Of a DNA stretch of 64,000 bases, positions 15,127 to 23,339 are shown one piece after another. Both the position numbers and the translations under genes were made by a program. The notes under the pieces are model-generated. The model saw only the letters and a program-made list of their open reading frames with translations. It did no database searches and had not been told where the DNA came from. The first letter of the stretch is position 1. Each line of letters opens with the position of its first letter. The stretch lies in the NCBI GenBank assembly GCA_958296445.1, contig OY282565.1, positions 434,001 to 498,000 of the forward strand, given 5' to 3'. The DNA comes from an uncultured Dehalococcoidia bacterium (GTDB lineage Bacteria > Chloroflexota > Dehalococcoidia > Lucifugimonadales > UBA3495).

Positions 15127-16203
15127 TTACCGGCAGGGGCGGTGGGTGGGCTTGATGGCCCGCACCGAGGCTAGGCGCTCTTCGGCTAGGTGGTCGGCGG
15201 CGGCGGCGGTGGAGATTTCTTGGGCCTGCGAGGTTTTGATGACGCTGCCCATAATTTCGTGGATGCGCTCGGTTTTTTCGCGGGCGCGGTCGGGGCTGTA
15301 GCCCCTTTTGCCCATTTCGGCCTCGACGTTGATGACGCCGCCGGAGTTTACGATGTAGTCCGGGGCGTAGAGGATGCCGCGGCGGTGCAGTTCCTCGCCG
15401 TCGGCGTCGCTGAGCAGTTGATTGTTGGCCGCCCCGGCCACTACCCGGCATTGGAGCTGCGGGATGGTTTGCGGGTTCAGCACGCCGCCTAGGGCGCAGG
15501 GGGCGAATATGTCGCAGTCCACGCCGTATATGTCATCGGGCGCGACCACCGCCAAGCCCATATCGCGGGCGCGGTCTAGGGCGTCGTCATAGACGTCGGT
15601 GACAACCAGGCTGGCCCCGTCGTCCAATAGGTGTTGGGACAGGTAGCCCGCCACCTTGCCGAAGCCTTGAACGGCGACGGTTCGCCCGGCTAGGCCGGTT
15701 TGCCCCCAGACTTCTTTGGCGCAGGCTTTCATTCCCATATAGATGCCCAAGCCGGTCATAATGGCGGTGTCGCCGCTGCCGCCCAGCGACAGGGGCAGGC
15801 CCATAACGTGGGGCGTTTCCTCTTTGATATACTCGAGGTCGCGGCTGGTGGTGCCGACGTCGGTGGTGGTCAGGTAGCGTCCGCCGAGGGTGTCCACGAA
15901 CCGCCCGTAGGCCCGCAGCAGTGCTTCGGACTTGACGGCGCGGGGGTCGCCGATGATGACGCCCTTGCCGCCGCCTAGGTGCAGCCCGGCGGCGGCCGAT
16001 TTGTAGGTCATAGCGCGGGAAAGGCGCAGCACGTCGTTGACGGCCTCATCCTCGCTGCCGTAGGGCCACATCCGGGTGCCGCCGCAGGCCGGGCCGAGGG
16101 TGGTGTCGTGGATGGCGATGATTGCCTTGAGTCCGGTGCCGGGGTCGGAGAACACCGCTACCTGCTCGTGGCCCCCGGCGCCCATCCCCTTAAGAATGTC
16201 CAT
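15127..16203 (-). CDS. Glu/Leu/Phe/Val-type amino-acid dehydrogenase (leucine dehydrogenase-like)
   Basis: A 358-residue NAD-dependent dehydrogenase of leucine-dehydrogenase size. The catalytic domain shows LGPACGGTRMWPY, then MTYKSAAAGLHLGGGKGVIIGD with the two conserved Lys that bind and activate the amino acid. The Rossmann domain follows with VAVQGFGKVAGYLSQHL. It deaminates branched-chain or related L-amino acids to 2-oxo acids, or runs in reverse. ATG at 16203 has AAAGGGGGCGCCGG before it; the longer frame to 16248 is less likely. A TATAAT (16242-16237, minus strand) may be its -10 box. Confidence 0.92.
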   Translation of the reverse strand: MDILKGMGAGGHEQVAVFSDPGTGLKAIIAIHDTTLGPACGGTRMWPYGSEDEAVNDVLRLSRAMTYKSAAAGLHLGGGKGVIIGDPRAVKSEALLRAYGRFVDTLGGRYLTTTDVGTTSRDLEYIKEETPHVMGLPLSLGGSGDTAIMTGLGIYMGMKACAKEVWGQTGLAGRTVAVQGFGKVAGYLSQHLLDDGASLVVTDVYDDALDRARDMGLAVVAPDDIYGVDCDIFAPCALGGVLNPQTIPQLQCRVVAGAANNQLLSDADGEELHRRGILYAPDYIVNSGGVINVEAEMGKRGYSPDRAREKTERIHEIMGSVIKTSQAQEISTAAAADHLAEERLASVRAIKPTHRPCR

Positions 16204-16236
16204 TTCCGGCGCCCCCTTTAAGTTTCCTGTATATCT

Positions 16237-16242
16237 ATTATA
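16237..16242 (-). promoter_or_regulatory. Likely -10 box of the amino-acid dehydrogenase gene
   Basis: TATAAT on the minus strand, 33 bases before the ATG at 16203. No good -35 is visible; upstream DNA is family A repeat. Confidence 0.4.
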
Positions 16243-16260
16243 AGTCATAGGCCGGGTTTT

Positions 16261-16462
16261 TTGTCTGAATCAGGATTTTCAGGATTATGGGATTTACCGG
16301 ATGGGGCAATCCTGAAAATCCCCAAATCCGGCTAATCCTGATTCAGACAATCCCGCTCAAAGCCCGGTTTTTTGTCTGAATCAGGATTTTCAGGATTATG
16401 GGATTTACCGGATGGGGGCAATCCTGAAAATCCTCTAATCCGGCAAATCCTGATTCAGACAA
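16261..16462. repeat. Two tandem family A repeats
   Basis: Units at 16261-16350 and 16372-16462 are nearly identical, each with TTGTCTGAATCAGG and CCTGATTCAGACAA ends and a 'GGATTTACCGGATGGGG' centre. They occupy the gap between divergent dehydrogenase and cyclophilin genes; period 111 bases. Confidence 0.88.
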
Positions 16463-16543
16463 TCCCGCCCAAAACCCCGGGCGCCGGGCTTGTACCGGCT
16501 TCAGGTGTTACAATTGGCGGGCTTAAACTGCCGGAGGTTGCTG

Positions 16544-17068
16544 ATGCCTAACCAATACTCCAGCCCACCCCCTACCGGGATCGACCCGGCCAAGACCTAC
16601 ACCGCCGCGATGGACACCAGCGCGGGCGTGATTACCCTGGAGCTGTTCGCCGCCGATGCCCCGCTGACGGTCAACAACTTCGTTTTCTTGGCCCGCGACG
16701 GGTTCTACGAAAACAACCAGTTTCACCGGGTCATCAAGGATTTTATGATTCAGGGCGGCTGTCCCAAGGGCGACGGCACCGGCGGCCCGGGCTACCGCTT
16801 TCAGGACGAGCCGGTGACCCGCAGCTACGTCAAAGGCACGCTGGCGATGGCTAACGCCGGCCCCAACACCAATGGCAGCCAGTTCTTTATTGTCCACGGC
16901 GACAACGTGGGGCTGCCCCCCAACTACACCATTTTCGGGATGCTTACCGGCGGCGAGGACGTGCTGGACGCCCTAGCCGGCTCCCCGGTGTCCCGGGGGC
17001 GCGGCGGCGAGCCGTCCACGCCCAACCAGCGGCTGGCAATCAACAACATCACCATTGACGAGGCATAG
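16544..17068 (+). CDS. Cyclophilin-type peptidyl-prolyl cis-trans isomerase
   Basis: A 174-residue single-domain cyclophilin without signal peptide, so a cytosolic protein-folding catalyst. Active-site motifs are NNQFHRVIKDFMIQGGCP (with the catalytic Arg), MANAGPNTNGSQFFIVHG and the substrate-pocket region NYTIFGMLTGGEDVLDAL. The terminal 'LAINNITIDEA' is the usual last strand. ATG at 16544 follows GGAGG; 18 in-frame upstream codons are not needed. The bidirectional hairpin at 17102-17135 ends it. Confidence 0.94.
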   Translation: MPNQYSSPPPTGIDPAKTYTAAMDTSAGVITLELFAADAPLTVNNFVFLARDGFYENNQFHRVIKDFMIQGGCPKGDGTGGPGYRFQDEPVTRSYVKGTLAMANAGPNTNGSQFFIVHGDNVGLPPNYTIFGMLTGGEDVLDALAGSPVSRGRGGEPSTPNQRLAINNITIDEA

Positions 17069-17101
17069 GGCCGGTTGCCGGTTCGACGCCGGGCGCACGG
17101 A

Positions 17102-17136
17102 AAACGCGGCGGGCTGCTGAAAGCCCGCCGCGTTTC
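17102..17136. terminator. Bidirectional terminator
   Basis: Perfect 14-bp stem AAACGCGGCGGGCT / AGCCCGCCGCGTTT around a five-base loop, between convergent cyclophilin and MFS genes. A/T-rich ends give a short U run on both strands. Confidence 0.7.
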
Positions 17137-17157
17137 TCTGTCCCTGTGGCTTCCCGC

Positions 17158-18445
17158 CTAGCCCGGCGCGGCTTGCGGCGCGGCGGCGCCCGGCGGCTGC
17201 GGGGGCCGCGCTTTCAGGAAAAGGAACGCGCCCAGCAGCGACATCCCGGCCAAAGCCAGGATCGGGATGAGGTAGCTGCCTTGAGTGTCGTACAGCCACC
17301 ATACCACCGGAGGGCCGGAGAACTCCGCCAGCAGCCTCGAAAACAGGATGGAGAACGCCAGAATTTTGCCGAAAGAATCCAATCCGAAATAGTCGGCGAG
17401 GGTCGCTACATTAAGCGGGAGACGCCCCCCGGTTCCCATACCGAGCAAGGCGCCGGCCAGATAGAACGCTGGCAAACTGCTTGCAACGGTTAGCACGGTT
17501 AGCATAGCAAATCCCGCAACTTGCAACAGGGTGAAAAAGGCCATTGCTTTGTGCTTGGCAACACGGTCACCCGCCAGCCCGCCCGCCAAGTAGAAAACTA
17601 TAGCAACGGTTGACTGTATTGAGCCGAAAACTTGCCAGTCCGCCGACGTAAGGCCCGCACCGCGCGTTATAGAAAATGGGTGGGACGTAAGAACACTGGA
17701 TGATGCTAGGGCTTCGCCAACAACGATTAACCAAAAGGAGCGGGAGAGCAGGGCTTGAGCCGTTGAGTAGCTGCTTTGTTGCACCGGAGTATCGCCATCG
17801 GCCAGCAGTCCCATATCTCCGGGCCGGTTGCGCAGCCGGGCGAAAGCCAGGGCGGCTACAATCAGGACGCACCCGCTCACTTCAAGGGCAGTAAACCGCC
17901 ATCCCGCCTCGCCGGGATTCGGGTTCACGCTCCAAGCGATGAAAGGTACGACTGCCATAGCCCCGATAGGCGCGACTAGGGATGCCGCGGCGATGGCGGT
18001 AGCCCGGCGGCGCACAAACCAGCGGCAGATAATAGTCATCAGCGGTATCGTGCCGCTCAGAGATCCCCCGGCCGCTATAAAGACAAAGGCGCCGAAGTAC
18101 ATCCATAGATTCTGCGCCAGACCGAGAAACACCCACGCCCCGGCCAGAATAAATAGACCGGCCACCACTACCCTGCGAGGGCCGAAGCGGTCGCTGAGAT
18201 AGCCTACAAGCAAGCCCGGCAGTAAGAAGCCGAAGCCAAGGACGCCGCCAATGACAATGTTTACAGCCCCCCCCCAATTTGTTGATCATCCACTCGAACT
18301 GCCGATCCAGGGCCTCGATCCAGACGCCCAGAGCGCCATACAGCGGCACGGATGCCACAAGCATCACCACCCCGGCGATGGCAACCATCCGCCAGCCGTA
18401 AAAAACGCGGGGCGTTCCCGGCAGGCCAAAGCGTCCCAGAGCCAT
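17158..18445 (-). pseudogene. MFS transporter split by a frameshift at a C9 tract
   Basis: The first 60 residues (from ATG 18445, after AGGAGG) read VFYGWRMVAIAGVVMLVASVP and end at ...EWMINKLGGG; the remainder continues in another frame from VLGFGFLLPGLLVGYLSDRFG to the stop at 17158. The paralogue at 19713-21041 aligns across the junction without break. The shift lies at nine C residues (18267-18275; G9 on the coding strand). Restored, the protein would be about 425 residues with 12 helices, like monocarboxylate/oxalate-formate-type MFS carriers. It could be a true pseudogene, a phase-variable gene or a sequencing error. Confidence 0.85.
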
Positions 18446-18463
18446 TATGTCGCCTCCTATACG

Positions 18464-18946
18464 CTACTCCGGCGGAAACAGCGCCTCCAGTTCGTCCAGC
18501 CCGGAAACGGCGAAGGTTACGCCTTGGTAGAGGTAGAGTTCCCGCTGATTCTGGAACAGTGACACTCTAATCTCCGGCCTTGCCCGCTCCATCAACTCAT
18601 CGGCCAGCCTATCCTGTATATCATCTCGCAGACGTTCCGGCATTTCGTCCCAATAATCGCCGCCGGTCACTTGCTCTGCCCCGAAAACATCTACAAACAG
18701 CACTTTAGCCGCCACTTCCTCGGGATTCCGAATTTCCCCATCATCCGTTGCGAGCGTCACATCCAAGCGAAGGCTGTAGGCTTTCTCCAACGCCCGGCCC
18801 TGGCGGGCCAGCGCGAACAGATACAGCTTGCCTTGCCCCTTGCTTGAATCCAAATGGTATTCGGTATGCACCAGCTCAATGGTGCCAGCGATTCTTTTTC
18901 CTTTATTGTCATAAGCCCGGATTTTTTCTATCTTGAACCTGCGCAT
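18464..18946 (-). CDS. Unknown soluble protein, paralogue of 19003-19692
   Basis: A 160-residue acidic protein not recognised as any family. It begins MRRFKIEKIRAYDNKGKRIA and ends DELEALFPPE. The neighbour at 19003 shares both ends and the middle WDEMPERLR/WDDMPQRYR and ADELM blocks, so the two arose by duplication. No signal peptide or membrane segment is seen. ATG at 18946 follows GGAGGATAAT. It is 18 bases from the start of the broken MFS gene downstream, and the set MFS-unknown-unknown-MFS on one strand suggests one transcription unit. Confidence 0.75.
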   Translation of the reverse strand: MRRFKIEKIRAYDNKGKRIAGTIELVHTEYHLDSSKGQGKLYLFALARQGRALEKAYSLRLDVTLATDDGEIRNPEEVAAKVLFVDVFGAEQVTGGDYWDEMPERLRDDIQDRLADELMERARPEIRVSLFQNQRELYLYQGVTFAVSGLDELEALFPPE

Positions 18947-19002
18947 ATTATCCTCCGGGAAAACCGCCCGATTAAGGGATCGTTGCCACAGGGCGGATGA
19001 CG

Positions 19003-19692
19003 CTACTCCGGCGGAAACAGGGCCTCCAGCTCGTCCAGTTCGGAAACGGCGAAAGTCACGCCCGAGTAGGGGTAGAGTTCCCGCTGAACCAAGGAAATTG
19101 CGCCTCCGGGCCCGGCCCGATCCATCAGCTCATCAGCCAGTTTATGTTGAGCGCGAAACCTGTATCTTTGCGGCATATCGTCCCAGTAGTCCCCGCGCGA
19201 CACCCGTTCCACGTCGAATATGTCGGTGAACAGCACTTTAACCTGCACATCCTGCGGGGCCGGGACGCCGCTGGACGGCGTCACCACCAGATGCAAACGG
19301 TCGGCGCGGGCCAAGGCCCGGCCATGCCGGGTAAGGCCGAAAAGATACGCCTTTCCCGTACCCTTCTCCGAATCCAGCCAGTAGCCGAAAGGCACCGGCT
19401 CGATAGTGCCTGCGATGGTTTTGCCTTTGGCGTCAACCGCGTTAATTTCCTCTACCTTAAACTGCCTCATACCGCCATCCTTTCCGGTTGCCGGATACGC
19501 CCGCAACGGAATACGCGCTGCCCTACGACGCCGCCATTTCGATTTTATCCAAACGAGGGGGCTGACGCGACGGGCAAGCCTCCAGATTCCCCAAAGGCTG
19601 AAATGGCCCAGCAGCCACGCTATAAAAGCCCCTAGAATCGCCGCAAGAAAAGCGGCAACGGCGGGTATCCAGATTTCGGGTTGGGCCAACAT
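19003..19692 (-). CDS. Unknown protein with N-terminal membrane anchor, paralogue of 18464-18946
   Basis: A 229-residue protein whose residues 75-229 match the 18464 protein (MRQFKVEEINAVDAKGKTIA...SELDELEALFPPE). The extra N-terminus holds a hydrophobic stretch (IPAVAAFLAAILGAFIAWLL, residues 9-28) followed by a basic run (KSKWRRRRAAR), as expected for a membrane anchor with the domain in the cytosol. An internal ATG at 19470 with AAAGGATGG before it would give a soluble form the size of its paralogue. So two products, or only the short one, are possible. Family unknown. Confidence 0.65.
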   Translation of the reverse strand: MLAQPEIWIPAVAAFLAAILGAFIAWLLGHFSLWGIWRLARRVSPLVWIKSKWRRRRAARIPLRAYPATGKDGGMRQFKVEEINAVDAKGKTIAGTIEPVPFGYWLDSEKGTGKAYLFGLTRHGRALARADRLHLVVTPSSGVPAPQDVQVKVLFTDIFDVERVSRGDYWDDMPQRYRFRAQHKLADELMDRAGPGGAISLVQRELYPYSGVTFAVSELDELEALFPPE

Positions 19693-19712
19693 AATTTTAT
19701 CGCGGCATAATT

Positions 19713-21041
19713 TTATCGCTCCCCTTGATTTCCGGCAAAGGCCGCGGGCGGCGCCGGGCGGGGGCCGCGCGGCCGGGGGCGGACGGCGGCTAGGAAGCAG
19801 ACGGCGCCCAGCAGGTTCAGGCCGGCCAGTATCAGGAAGGCCAGCTCATAGCTCCCGTAGCGGTCGTGCATCCATCCGGCGAAGGGCGAGGCAATCAGCA
19901 GCAACAGGTTCATCGGCACCGTGGAAAACCCTAGAATCTTGCCGAAAGAACTCGTCCCGAAGTAATCGGCGCGGATGGCTACCGTCAGCGGGTTGCGCCC
20001 GCCGAACCCGGCCCCGAACAGCACGCCGAAAACGAAAAACATCGGCAAAGTCTGGGCAATGACCAGCATCAGCACGCCGACGGCCTGGAGCGACGTGAAA
20101 AAGGCCAGCCCCAACCGCTTGGAAAGCCGGTCGCCCGAGTAGCCGCCCACTAGCTGGAAAACCATCGCGACTCCGGTGTAAACCGAAATCACCCACCCGG
20201 CGTCCTGCCCGCTATAGCCTTTGTCCACCATCAGCAGCCCTAGGTGGGTCATAATCGCCAGTATGACCATCGAGGTGAGCCCGTGTCCGAAGGCGATCAG
20301 CCAGAAAGCGGGCGTGCGCAGGGCTTCGGCGGCGGTCATATCCTGTTGCCGGTTCGGGCCGGATGCGCCCGAACCGGCGGCCGCGGCCGGGCGCGGCGTT
20401 TCCCCGTCGGGCAGCAGGCCGTAGTCCTTGGGGTCGTTGCGAATCAGGCTTGCCAGCGGCCCGGCCAGCACCAGAATGCTGATGCCGATGATTAGCGCAG
20501 TCGTCGCCCAGCCGATGCGGCCGGGGGCGTCGGCCACGCACCAGGCGATGCCCGGCACCAGCAGCAGCGCACCGAAACGGCTGATTACGTTGGCCCAGCC
20601 GATGGCCGAGGAGCGGCGGCGGGAAAACCACTTGTTGAGCATAGTCATCAGGGGGATCCAACTGCCCAGCCCCTGGCCCACCGCCATCAGGATATAGGCC
20701 GCGTAGAACATCCAAAGGTTTTCCACGCGGGAGAAAAAAATGTAGGCCCCGCCCAAGATAACTAGGCCGATTAACACCATCCGGCGGGTGCCTACCCGGT
20801 CCACCAAGTAGCCTTCCAGCGGGCCGATCAGCCCGCCTTCCACGCGGGTAAGGGTAAGGGCCAGCCCCAGTTGGGCCCGGGTCCAGCCGAAATGCCGCTC
20901 CAGGGCCACCGCCCAGACGGCCATAGCATGAAACAGCGGCACGGTGGCGATAACCATAACCAGCCCGGTGATAATCACCAGCCACCAGCCATAAAAAACG
21001 CCGGAACCGTCCCGTCTGCCAAATATGTCAGGAAATCTCAA
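19713..21041 (-). CDS. MFS transporter (12-TM, oxalate/formate antiporter-like)
   Basis: An intact carrier of about 442 residues. GVFYGWWLVIITGLVMVIAT marks TM1 of the MFS subgroup with 'FYGWW' (monocarboxylate/oxalate:formate-type). After TM1 come HFGWTRAQLGLALTLTRVEGG and LVDRVGTRRMVLIG (motif A-like). Its paralogue at 17158-18445 is frameshifted. The start is uncertain: the frame is open to an ATG at 21134, but its first 30 residues look non-coding and a TATTAT promoter-like site lies there; TTG at 21041 with GGGGAGG upstream is preferred. Likely substrate is a small organic acid, by family only. Confidence 0.83.
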   Translation of the reverse strand: MRFPDIFGRRDGSGVFYGWWLVIITGLVMVIATVPLFHAMAVWAVALERHFGWTRAQLGLALTLTRVEGGLIGPLEGYLVDRVGTRRMVLIGLVILGGAYIFFSRVENLWMFYAAYILMAVGQGLGSWIPLMTMLNKWFSRRRSSAIGWANVISRFGALLLVPGIAWCVADAPGRIGWATTALIIGISILVLAGPLASLIRNDPKDYGLLPDGETPRPAAAAGSGASGPNRQQDMTAAEALRTPAFWLIAFGHGLTSMVILAIMTHLGLLMVDKGYSGQDAGWVISVYTGVAMVFQLVGGYSGDRLSKRLGLAFFTSLQAVGVLMLVIAQTLPMFFVFGVLFGAGFGGRNPLTVAIRADYFGTSSFGKILGFSTVPMNLLLLIASPFAGWMHDRYGSYELAFLILAGLNLLGAVCFLAAVRPRPRGPRPAPPAAFAGNQGER

Positions 21042-21168
21042 ACCGGAAACGCCGCCTCCCCGAGCAAGCCAAAGGCCACAGCCAAGATTGCGGAATGCGT
21101 AAACCGCCCGCCCGCGATAATAGCACATACCCAACGCGGATATGCGCCCCTTGATATGCGCCCCTTAT

Positions 21169-21440
21169 TGTCACCCTGAGCGAACCTTACTGTCACCCTG
21201 AGCGGCCCTTATTGTCACCCTGAGCGAAAGCGAAGGGCCTCGCCGCCCAAGCCGGGATTCTTCGCTCCGCTCAGAATGACAGATGGGCGGAATCAGAATG
21301 ACAGGGGGGCGGGGTTAGAATGACAGACGGCCAGACTCAGAATTACGGACGGCGGGAGTAATTTGGCAATCGTCCAAAGGCCGTGGATTCCCGCCTTCGC
21401 GGGAATGACGGGCTTTCGCGGGGAATGACGGACGGCGCGG
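21169..21440. repeat. Cluster of family B and C repeats
   Basis: Four or more partial copies of the family B arm (GTCACCCTGAGCG) are followed by the opposite arm and several 'AGAATGACAG' tips to about 21340. A family C palindrome (GATTCCCGCCTTCGCGGGAA) lies at 21388-21410. No gene is seen between the MFS transporter and rsmI. Confidence 0.8.
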
Positions 21441-21491
21441 TAATGATGAATGGCCCCGGCAATAACGGCCGCCCCCGGCAACGGACGCCGC

Positions 21492-22355
21492 TCAATCCCG
21501 GATTTCCAGCCAGATTTGGTAGACGCGGTTGCGGGGGGCGTCTAGGGTTGCCGACGCCTCGGCAACGGCGTCGCGGGCGCGGACGCCGGCCGCCCGCCGC
21601 TCCAGCAGGAAACGGCGGATGCTGCCGTCGGTGTTGGCGTCGGCTTGCGCGGGGGCTTCCGGCGCCGCCCCGGCGATTACTAGGGTAAACTCGCCGCGCG
21701 GCGCGTCGAAATGCTCCAGTGCCCCGGACGCCGTGCCGCGAAAAACCTCTTCGTAGAGCTTGGTAAGCTCGCGGCATACGGCGATGGGCCGCTCGCCAAA
21801 GACGAGGGCGATGTCTTCCAGGGTGGCCCGCAGCCGGTGGGGGGCCTCGAACAGGGCTTGCGTTAAGGGGCTGGCGGCGGCTTCCCGCAGCCGTTCCCGA
21901 CGTTCCCTACGGCGACGGGGCAGAAAGCCGAGAAACTGGAAAGCGTCGGCGGGCAGGCCGGAAACGGCCAAAGCCGCAGTAACCGCCGACGGCCCCGGCA
22001 CGGCTTCCACCCGAATCCCCCGCGCCGCGGCCGCGGCCACCAGCTCCCGGCCCGGGTCGCTTATCCCCGGCATACCGGCGTCGGACACCAGCGCGACATC
22101 GCCCGACTCTAGGGCCTGCAACACCGTATCCAGCCGTTCCTGCCAGTTATGGCCGTGGAAACTGACCAGCCGGGGCCGCGGGCGGGCCGGGGAATCCGGC
22201 AGCGAGTTCAGCAGCCGCCGCGCCACCCGCGTGTCCTCGGCGGCCACCACCGCAACCCCCCGCAGCACGCGGGCCGCCCGCGGCGACAGGTCTTCCAGGT
22301 TGCCGATGGGGGTGCCTACGATGTAGAGGGTGGTTTTATTCAACGGAGAGCGCAA
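21492..22355 (-). CDS. rsmI: 16S rRNA (cytidine(1402)-2'-O)-methyltransferase
   Basis: A 287-residue tetrapyrrole-methylase-fold protein. It has TLYIVGTPIGNLEDLSPRA at the N-terminus, AAEDTRVARRLL, SFHGHNWQER, and VALVSDAGMPGISDPGRELV, the RsmI hallmark sequences. It uses SAM to 2'-O-methylate C1402 of 16S rRNA at the decoding site. The start is a TTG, at 22355 or four codons later. It lies four bases after the stop of the retropepsin-like gene, so translation is probably coupled. The operon order is DUF5678-like, retropepsin-like, rsmI. Confidence 0.94.
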   Translation of the reverse strand: MRSPLNKTTLYIVGTPIGNLEDLSPRAARVLRGVAVVAAEDTRVARRLLNSLPDSPARPRPRLVSFHGHNWQERLDTVLQALESGDVALVSDAGMPGISDPGRELVAAAAARGIRVEAVPGPSAVTAALAVSGLPADAFQFLGFLPRRRRERRERLREAAASPLTQALFEAPHRLRATLEDIALVFGERPIAVCRELTKLYEEVFRGTASGALEHFDAPRGEFTLVIAGAAPEAPAQADANTDGSIRRFLLERRAAGVRARDAVAEASATLDAPRNRVYQIWLEIRD

Positions 22356-22359
22356 CGAT

Positions 22360-22803
22360 TTATGGATTTACCGGCGGCGCGGACAGCCCCAGCCGGTCAA
22401 GGTCGTCCGGGTCAAGGAACAGGACGCGGCCAGTGCGTTCTTCCATAAAGAGGGCGAAACTCAGCATAAAGTCGCGCCCCAGAATGGACGGCGCCCGATG
22501 CCGGGATTCCTGAATCCGTACCCAGAGCGTGACGGAGTAACCTTGAACCGACAGAGCGGATTCGACCATTCTTACCGCGGTCACGCCCCCAACCCCGGTG
22601 CTGGTGCCGCCGTCGGGAAGGATTGACAAGTCAAGGCCGATACTTTCGGCCATCGTGCGGGAAAGGGCTGTACGGTCGGCCCCGGTATCTATGAGCAGGT
22701 CAATGCTGCTGGTTCCGAGGTGCGGGAATTGGGGGAACTCGAACTCGCAGGTAAGATATGGGACACGGCGCACCCCGGCATCCGTGAATTTCCCGCTAAT
22801 CAT
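22360..22803 (-). CDS. Retropepsin-like (clan AA) aspartic protease-fold protein
   Basis: A 147-residue protein with IDLLIDTGADRTALS near residue 35, the catalytic D-T-G-A motif of retropepsin-like proteases, and ILGRDFMLSF near 113, the second ILGxD motif of single-domain clan AA proteins that act as dimers. No signal peptide is seen, so it is cytosolic. It overlaps the upstream DUF5678-like gene by eight bases and ends just before rsmI. A second, different DTG-type protein is encoded at 56565. Substrate unknown. Confidence 0.8.
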   Translation of the reverse strand: MISGKFTDAGVRRVPYLTCEFEFPQFPHLGTSSIDLLIDTGADRTALSRTMAESIGLDLSILPDGGTSTGVGGVTAVRMVESALSVQGYSVTLWVRIQESRHRAPSILGRDFMLSFALFMEERTGRVLFLDPDDLDRLGLSAPPVNP

Positions 22804-23137
22804 CGTCCATATCCCAGAGACTTGCTATGAGGATTTCCTGATTTTCGGTCATATATTCCCAAAGCGTCTCATTGCAGGCGACTCCCTTTTCTTCGAGCTG
22901 AACCGCCATCTCAAAGTAGTTGGCGGCGGCGCCCACTACCCGCTGCCATTTAATGGCAATCCACTGGTTGGGGTACTGCGCCAGCAAAGCGGCATAGTTG
23001 TTTCGGAAAAAATCCCCGTCTTTCCCCAGTTCCTCGATGGCGTTGGCCGCCGGGCGTCCGCCGCCGTCAGCGCAACCGTTCTTCAACTGCTCTAGCTTCT
23101 CTTCGTGTTCTGCGACAAGGTCGTCCAGAATGCTCAC
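22796..23137 (-). CDS. DUF5678-like small protein
   Basis: A 113-residue protein with YPNQWIAIKWQRVVGAAANY near residue 55, then a helical region. The 'YpgkWVAi..g.vvg......a' pattern is that of DUF5678, a small domain of unknown function often encoded beside retropepsin-like proteins. The N-terminus (SILDDLVAEHEEKLEQLKNG) is predicted coiled-coil. It overlaps the downstream protease gene by eight bases, so both are likely made together. The family call is from pattern memory only. Confidence 0.6.
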   Translation of the reverse strand: MSILDDLVAEHEEKLEQLKNGCADGGGRPAANAIEELGKDGDFFRNNYAALLAQYPNQWIAIKWQRVVGAAANYFEMAVQLEEKGVACNETLWEYMTENQEILIASLWDMDDD

Positions 23138-23339
23138 ACGCCCTCCCGCGCTGGCCGGATGCGCCCATTCTAGCCCCGCCCCGCAATCAGTAGTAACCGG
23201 CTGAAAGGCCCTTTCCGGGCAATCGGCGGGGGCGGACGGGCTGCGCCGGGCCGGGCGGTACGCCGCCCGCGTGTCTTGAATCCGCCAACTTATCGTATAT
23301 CATTAAGGGAGATGGAATGCGCTTTAAGGCGGCTCCGAA

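Noticed and set aside
17071..17105. tRNA T-arm-like GGTTCGACGCC
   Set aside because: No acceptor stem, anticodon arm or CCA-side pairing around it; it is the region between the cyclophilin stop and its terminator.
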